9,091 nucleotides of DNA from Treponema sp. (lineage in GTDB: Bacteria > Spirochaetota > Spirochaetia > Treponematales > Breznakiellaceae), in the NCBI GenBank assembly GCA_031283505.1, contig JAITBO010000291.1, positions 1 through 9,091 of the forward strand, written 5' to 3'. Positions 6,389 through 9,091 of the stretch are shown here, piece by piece. Position numbers and translations under genes: made by a program. The notes beneath the pieces were generated by a model. It was not told the DNA's origin. It saw only the letters and a program-made list of their open reading frames with translations, and searched no databases. Every line of letters begins with the position of its first letter. The stretch's first letter is position 1.

Positions 6389-7756
6389 ATGGAACGGAAT
6401 ACCGATGTTCTGGTAGTCGGAGCTTGTACGGCGGGGCTTTATTTCGCAGGGCTTATGGCCCGGCAGGGATATAGAACGCTGGTCTGCGACCGCTCATCCG
6501 AGGCGGACTTGGGCCGCCGCTACGACATAATCCATATCGGGCAGGAATATTTTGGGCAGTTCGAGCTGCCGGAACCGGGACCGGGGGACCCGGACTATGT
6601 AACCACCTTTCACCGGAGCATACTCCGTTCTGCCCTGGACAAGTGGCCCAAGAATACACTGGCGGATGTACTGGTTTTACGGCGCGCGCCTCTGATGAAG
6701 CGGCTGGCGGCCTGGGCCCGGGAGCAGGGAGCGGAACTGCTGTTGAACGCTGAATACGAAAGGCCGGTTTTTGACGAGAAGAACCGGCTTGCCGGGGCGG
6801 TTTTGCGGCGGGACGATGTGGAGTTGGAGATTAAAGCCCGGCTTACGGCGGACGCGTCGGGGATAGGAGCGGTGGTACGGACCATGCTGCCGGAAGATTA
6901 CGGAGTCGAGACCTTTGTAACCGGTCCCAGGGATCAGTTTTACGTGGTCCTCCGGTACGTCAAGCTAAAGAACCCCAAAGAAGATGCGGTTGATGTTACG
7001 CGGACCTGGCCGTACTACAAGACCTGGCTGGCTCCCCAGTTAGACCCGGCGGGAGCCATCATGGGCGTTGGGGCCAACCTTTCTTTCGATTACGCGGAGC
7101 GTTGCTGGAAACGGTTTGCGGAACGGGTGGCGATGCCGGAACACGAACTTGATCATATTGAGCAGAGCAGCACACCCTACCGGCGGCCCCCCTACAGTTT
7201 TGTCGCTGACGGCTTTGTGGTTCTTGGGGATGCCGCCTGCATCACCAACCCCTGGAGCGGCGAAGGGGTTCCCTATGCGTGGCGTCTGTGTTCCATCGCT
7301 GCTGAGGAATTGGGGCGGTGCATGAAAGATGGCGCGTATCCGTCCCGTAAAGCGGCGTGGCAGGTGAATGTTCGGTATATACGGTCCCAGGGGGCCGAAT
7401 TCGCCCGGAACCTGGCCATGCTTTCCGGGGCGGTACAGTGCAGTCCCGAAGAAAACGACTACGAATTCCGGCACAGCATCATATTTGAAGACGACAAAGA
7501 CAGGGGAAAAGGGAATCTTGTTGTCAAACTGCTCAAAGGGCTGATTTCCGGCGGACTTTCTCTAAAGGCTCTGGGCAGCCTGATGGGAGCGGCTGGCATA
7601 GGGGGCAGGATATTCGGGCATTACCGTTCTTTCCCGGAAAACCCCGCCGGATTCGGCGGATGGGTACAAAAGGCAGAGGAACTATGGGGCAAGGCCGGCA
7701 GCATGGCGGAACTCGCGGAGCGGGATCTGGCGGAAATGGGAAAAGCCGGGAGCTAA
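6389..7756 (+). CDS. FAD-dependent oxidoreductase, geranylgeranyl reductase / PHBH-like group
   Basis: A 455-residue flavoprotein, substrate unknown. The N-terminal Rossmann motif is DVLVVGACTAGLYFAGLMAR (6-25), where the usual GxGxxG reads G11-A-C-T-A-G16, with Cys in place of the second Gly; Asp34 ends the second strand, as expected for binding the FAD ribose. Further marks of the group are RRAPLMKRL (98-106), ADASG (154-158) and the second FAD motif GDAACITNPWSGEGV (280-294), resembling GDAAG..NP..GEG of geranylgeranyl reductases. A Gly-rich hydrophobic stretch at about 381-409 could touch the membrane, but there is no clear transmembrane helix or signal peptide. Isoprenoid-chain reduction or another lipid-like substrate is a guess from the family. 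The start is set by the ribosome binding site. The neighbours give no pathway clue. Confidence 0.9.
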   Translation: MERNTDVLVVGACTAGLYFAGLMARQGYRTLVCDRSSEADLGRRYDIIHIGQEYFGQFELPEPGPGDPDYVTTFHRSILRSALDKWPKNTLADVLVLRRAPLMKRLAAWAREQGAELLLNAEYERPVFDEKNRLAGAVLRRDDVELEIKARLTADASGIGAVVRTMLPEDYGVETFVTGPRDQFYVVLRYVKLKNPKEDAVDVTRTWPYYKTWLAPQLDPAGAIMGVGANLSFDYAERCWKRFAERVAMPEHELDHIEQSSTPYRRPPYSFVADGFVVLGDAACITNPWSGEGVPYAWRLCSIAAEELGRCMKDGAYPSRKAAWQVNVRYIRSQGAEFARNLAMLSGAVQCSPEENDYEFRHSIIFEDDKDRGKGNLVVKLLKGLISGGLSLKALGSLMGAAGIGGRIFGHYRSFPENPAGFGGWVQKAEELWGKAGSMAELAERDLAEMGKAGS

Positions 7757-7791
7757 ACCGCCGGCCCGGAATTCTCTCTTGTTATAAATCC

Positions 7792-7825
7792 AGTTCCGAG
7801 CCAGGAGTTTTGAGTTCCGAGCTAG
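7792..7825 (+). repeat. Short direct repeat after the oxidoreductase gene
   Basis: AGTTCCGAGCCAG (7792-7804) recurs as AGTTCCGAGCTAG (7813-7825), 12 of 13 identical, with a 21-base period. It lies in the 385-base stretch 7757-8141, which holds no convincing intact gene. Confidence 0.6.
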
Positions 7826-7831
7826 ATTATT

Positions 7832-8041
7832 CCCCTCCGGGTGTCCGGCCCTCCCTTGCGTATGCGGAGTCTGACTGTTCTGCCGGGGAATGTGGCTGTC
7901 TTTGGCGGCGTTGTCCTCGGTTTTGGTCAGGTTATGACCGGTATCCACAGTCTTCTCCAGGTATACCTCAGCGCCATCAACCCAATACTTGAAATCCACA
8001 TACACCGCCGCGCCGCATATCAAATCCCGGCGGTTCCGGCC
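7832..8041 (-). pseudogene. Possible coding remnant, unidentified
   Basis: A minus-strand frame through this stretch reads like protein in its centre (for example VYVDFKYWVDGAEVYLEK and NLTKTEDNAAKDS), with plausible codon use. It has no credible start: upstream in the same frame lie the terminator hairpins of the lipoprotein gene. It then runs on into the 3' end of the oxidoreductase gene. It may be a decayed fragment of an unknown gene; chance is equally possible. No family recognised. Confidence 0.2.
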
Positions 8042-8069
8042 CTCGTACCGGAAAATCCCCGGTACGGGG
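8041..8069. repeat. Hairpin next to the lipoprotein terminator
   Basis: CCTCGTACCGG (8041-8051) pairs with CCGGTACGGGG (8059-8069), 11 pairs including one G-T, with a 7-base loop. It stands 13 bases from the terminator hairpin, giving two strong stems in a row. No T-run. Confidence 0.6.
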
Positions 8070-8082
8070 GAACAGGGGAAAA

Positions 8083-8122
8083 CCGGGGGTTTGCGGCCCG
8101 GTGGCAGCCGCAAACCCCCCGG
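8083..8122 (-). terminator. Intrinsic terminator of the lipoprotein gene
   Basis: On the minus strand a stem of 15 pairs (8122-8107 with 8097-8083, one bulged base, 9-base loop) is followed by TTTT (8082-8079). It begins 19 bases after the lipoprotein stop codon. Its presence in the right place supports the view that the long frame ending at 8142 belongs to a real gene. Confidence 0.75.
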
Positions 8123-8141
8123 CGTGTTGTTGGGCTCAGTG

Positions 8142-8818
8142 TTACGAGGAAAGTATCCACTTCAGGCCGGATGGAACAGCGCTCCCGTCTGTTGTTATGT
8201 CTCCGTTTTCTGTATTGGCATCCCAATCCCAATGTTCATATACCGCATTCCAGCCTTTCTTCAGGTTAAGATTATAGGTCTCGGTATATGTGGTTTCCTT
8301 GTCTTCGTCTGCCTCCGTTACACTACCGGTAATTGTAGCCGCTGTTGACGAATACACATAATAGATAATATCTTCTGAACTTTCGTCATCTTTACTGTAG
8401 GATAACGATGGCCCGTAACCGGACGCATCAGGAACATAGAACCTGTATACGTACAACACTTTAGCGTCCTTCGGTGATGCCGTTGTACCGTCGGGAACAC
8501 TTTTTCCGATGGGCTCCAGATATTGCTCCTTAACTGTTTCCGGAAGGTTTAACGTTAGCTTTCCGTTGGTGATGGTTCCTGCACTACCAACGTATTCCTG
8601 GCTGTTGCCGTTGGTATCATAATAGCGTATTTTGACATCTCCATTGCCGGTATATCCGGTTCCATCTTTTTCGTTGTATACCTGTATACCTGTATACCTG
8701 TTACCGGCACTTCTATCGTTGTCTCTTCCCCGTTGTCGTTGCCGCACCCGGGGAACAGCGTCAGTGTCAGCGCCGTCATCAAACCGAACAGCGCAGGCCA
8801 GATTGCTTTTTTCTTCAT
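8142..8818 (-). CDS. Putative surface lipoprotein, frame broken at an 8-bp tandem repeat (possible phase-off state)
   Basis: Starts at ATG 8818 with AAGGAG seven bases upstream. MKKKAIWPAL and a hydrophobic core to residue 22 lead to LFPGC (Cys25), a relaxed spirochaete-type lipobox, followed by the charged tether GNDNGEE, so the product should be an exported, lipid-anchored protein. After VPVTGIQVY (37-45) the frame meets three copies of AGGTATAC and continues out of register, ending after 87 residues at 8555. The correct register resumes as NEKDGTGYTG and runs to WILSS and the stop at 8142. With one 8-bp unit removed the frame is exactly 222 residues. The mature part is Tyr-, Thr- and Asp-rich with likely beta strands (YVYRFYVP, YNLNLKKGWNAVYEH); function unknown. 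It is visibly more A/T-rich than its neighbours, which fits a variable or acquired gene. Alternatives are a fixed pseudogene or a sequence artefact. Confidence 0.75.
8676..8699. repeat. Three perfect tandem copies of an 8-bp unit in the lipoprotein gene
   Basis: GTATACCT (AGGTATAC on the coding strand) occurs at 8676-8683, 8684-8691 and 8692-8699, with GT of a further copy following. Eight is not a multiple of three, so each gain or loss shifts the frame. Two or five copies give the full lipoprotein; three or four do not. Confidence 0.95.
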
Positions 8819-8825
8819 CAGTATT

Positions 8826-8831
8826 CTCCTT
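8826..8831 (-). promoter_or_regulatory. Ribosome binding site of the lipoprotein gene
   Basis: AAGGAG on the minus strand lies seven bases before ATG 8818. It rules out the longer in-frame start at 9073, whose extra residues are translated leader and poly-C. Confidence 0.85.
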
Positions 8832-8884
8832 GCAAAAAATTTATCTTTACGGACGCCGCTGGTATGCGCCACCGGCAGCCTGCC

Positions 8885-8896
8885 GCGGACGTCCGC
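8885..8896. repeat. 12-bp perfect palindrome in the lipoprotein leader
   Basis: GCGGACGTCCGC is its own reverse complement, 67 bases before the lipoprotein start. It could be a protein-binding site or fold in the mRNA leader; nothing decides between these. Confidence 0.5.
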
Positions 8897-8941
8897 AGGA
8901 TTGCGGTTAGAGGAAAAAATAAAAAATAAAGGAAGAAGGGA

Positions 8942-8947
8942 ACTATA
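8942..8947 (-). promoter_or_regulatory. Candidate -10 box (TATAGT) for the lipoprotein gene
   Basis: TATAGT on the minus strand would start transcription near 8935, giving a leader of about 115 bases. No good -35 is seen at 16-18 bases. A small hairpin, CCGGC-AGAG-GCCGG (8958-8971), stands where the -35 would be, so this call is weak. Confidence 0.3.
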
Positions 8948-8992
8948 CTTACAACATCCGGCAGAGGCCGGTAATCTCTGGTATTTCCTATT

Positions 8993-9010
8993 GGGGGGGG
9001 GGGGGGGGGG
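8993..9010. repeat. Poly-G tract of 18 bases upstream of the lipoprotein gene
   Basis: Eighteen consecutive G on the plus strand (C on the lipoprotein's coding strand), 174 bases before ATG 8818. A second run of seven G lies at 9036-9042. Homopolymers this long slip readily in replication. In Treponema pallidum, poly-G tracts upstream of certain tpr genes change promoter activity with length; a similar role here is an inference. No gene is supported in the remainder, 9011-9091. Confidence 0.95.
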
Positions 9011-9091
9011 TAAAATTTTAACGGCAAGGGCTAAAGGGGGGGTTGAAGGAGGTTTGTTTAACCACCCGGACATTACCGAACCCTTTATATT

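Noticed and set aside
7841..8348. Two overlapping plus-strand frames (about 142 and 119 codons) in and beyond the intergenic stretch
   Set aside because: They cross the lipoprotein terminator and run antisense to its coding region; no ribosome binding site and no family resemblance.
8142..8747. 201-codon minus frame as a separate gene
   Set aside because: Its first codons (MRQRQRGRDNDRSAG) are the lipoprotein signal-proximal DNA read in the wrong frame, and it has no ribosome binding site. It is better explained as the shifted 3' part of the lipoprotein gene.
8555..9073. 172-codon frame giving the lipoprotein a 85-residue N-terminal extension
   Set aside because: The added part translates the poly-C tract into prolines and the structured leader, and would bury the signal peptide. 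AAGGAG before ATG 8818 marks the real start, although AAAGGG before ATG 9073 is also present.

Overview
The window reads like a GC-rich spirochaete, most likely a Treponema-type host-associated (for example termite-gut) lineage. This is an inference from three things: the 445-residue acetate kinase with a C-terminal extension, a lipoprotein with a relaxed spirochaete-style lipobox, and a long poly-G tract near a lipoprotein gene, as known upstream of some Treponema pallidum surface genes. No rRNA, tRNA, CRISPR array, insertion sequence or prophage gene was seen.

Layout. Positions 1-75 (minus) hold the first 25 codons of an unidentified gene that runs off the edge. It diverges from a UvrD/PcrA-type helicase (238-2553, plus). 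Six bases later comes a 326-residue protein (2560-3540) that looks like a shrunken class-III aminotransferase (glutamate-1-semialdehyde aminomutase type) without its PLP lysine segment. Mannose-1-phosphate guanylyltransferase (3559-4716) follows with its own -10-like box. After a 233-base gap with a strong hairpin and a promoter comes acetate kinase (4950-6287), then an FAD-dependent oxidoreductase of the geranylgeranyl-reductase/PHBH-like group (6389-7756). Positions 7757-8141 hold no convincing intact gene: a short direct repeat, a possible coding remnant on the minus strand, and two hairpins, one of which is the terminator of the next gene. The last gene, on the minus strand (8818-8142), is a putative lipoprotein whose frame is broken at three tandem copies of an 8-bp unit. 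An 18-base poly-G tract lies about 175 bases upstream of its start.

How the genes relate. The five plus-strand genes are mostly housekeeping (DNA repair or replication, GDP-mannose supply, acetate/ATP metabolism, a flavoprotein of unknown substrate) and do not form one pathway. The helicase and the aminotransferase-like gene probably share a transcript; the others appear to have separate promoters.

The most notable signal is the lipoprotein locus. Removing one 8-bp unit gives an exact 222-residue open frame from a well-placed ribosome binding site to a stop followed by an intrinsic terminator. As given (three copies), the product stops after 87 residues. This is what an OFF-state phase-variable surface lipoprotein would look like, although a fixed frameshift or a sequencing/assembly artefact cannot be excluded from one sequence. 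A second pattern is that three genes lack a Shine-Dalgarno sequence and have a -10-like hexamer 6-8 bases before the ATG, suggesting leaderless mRNAs.
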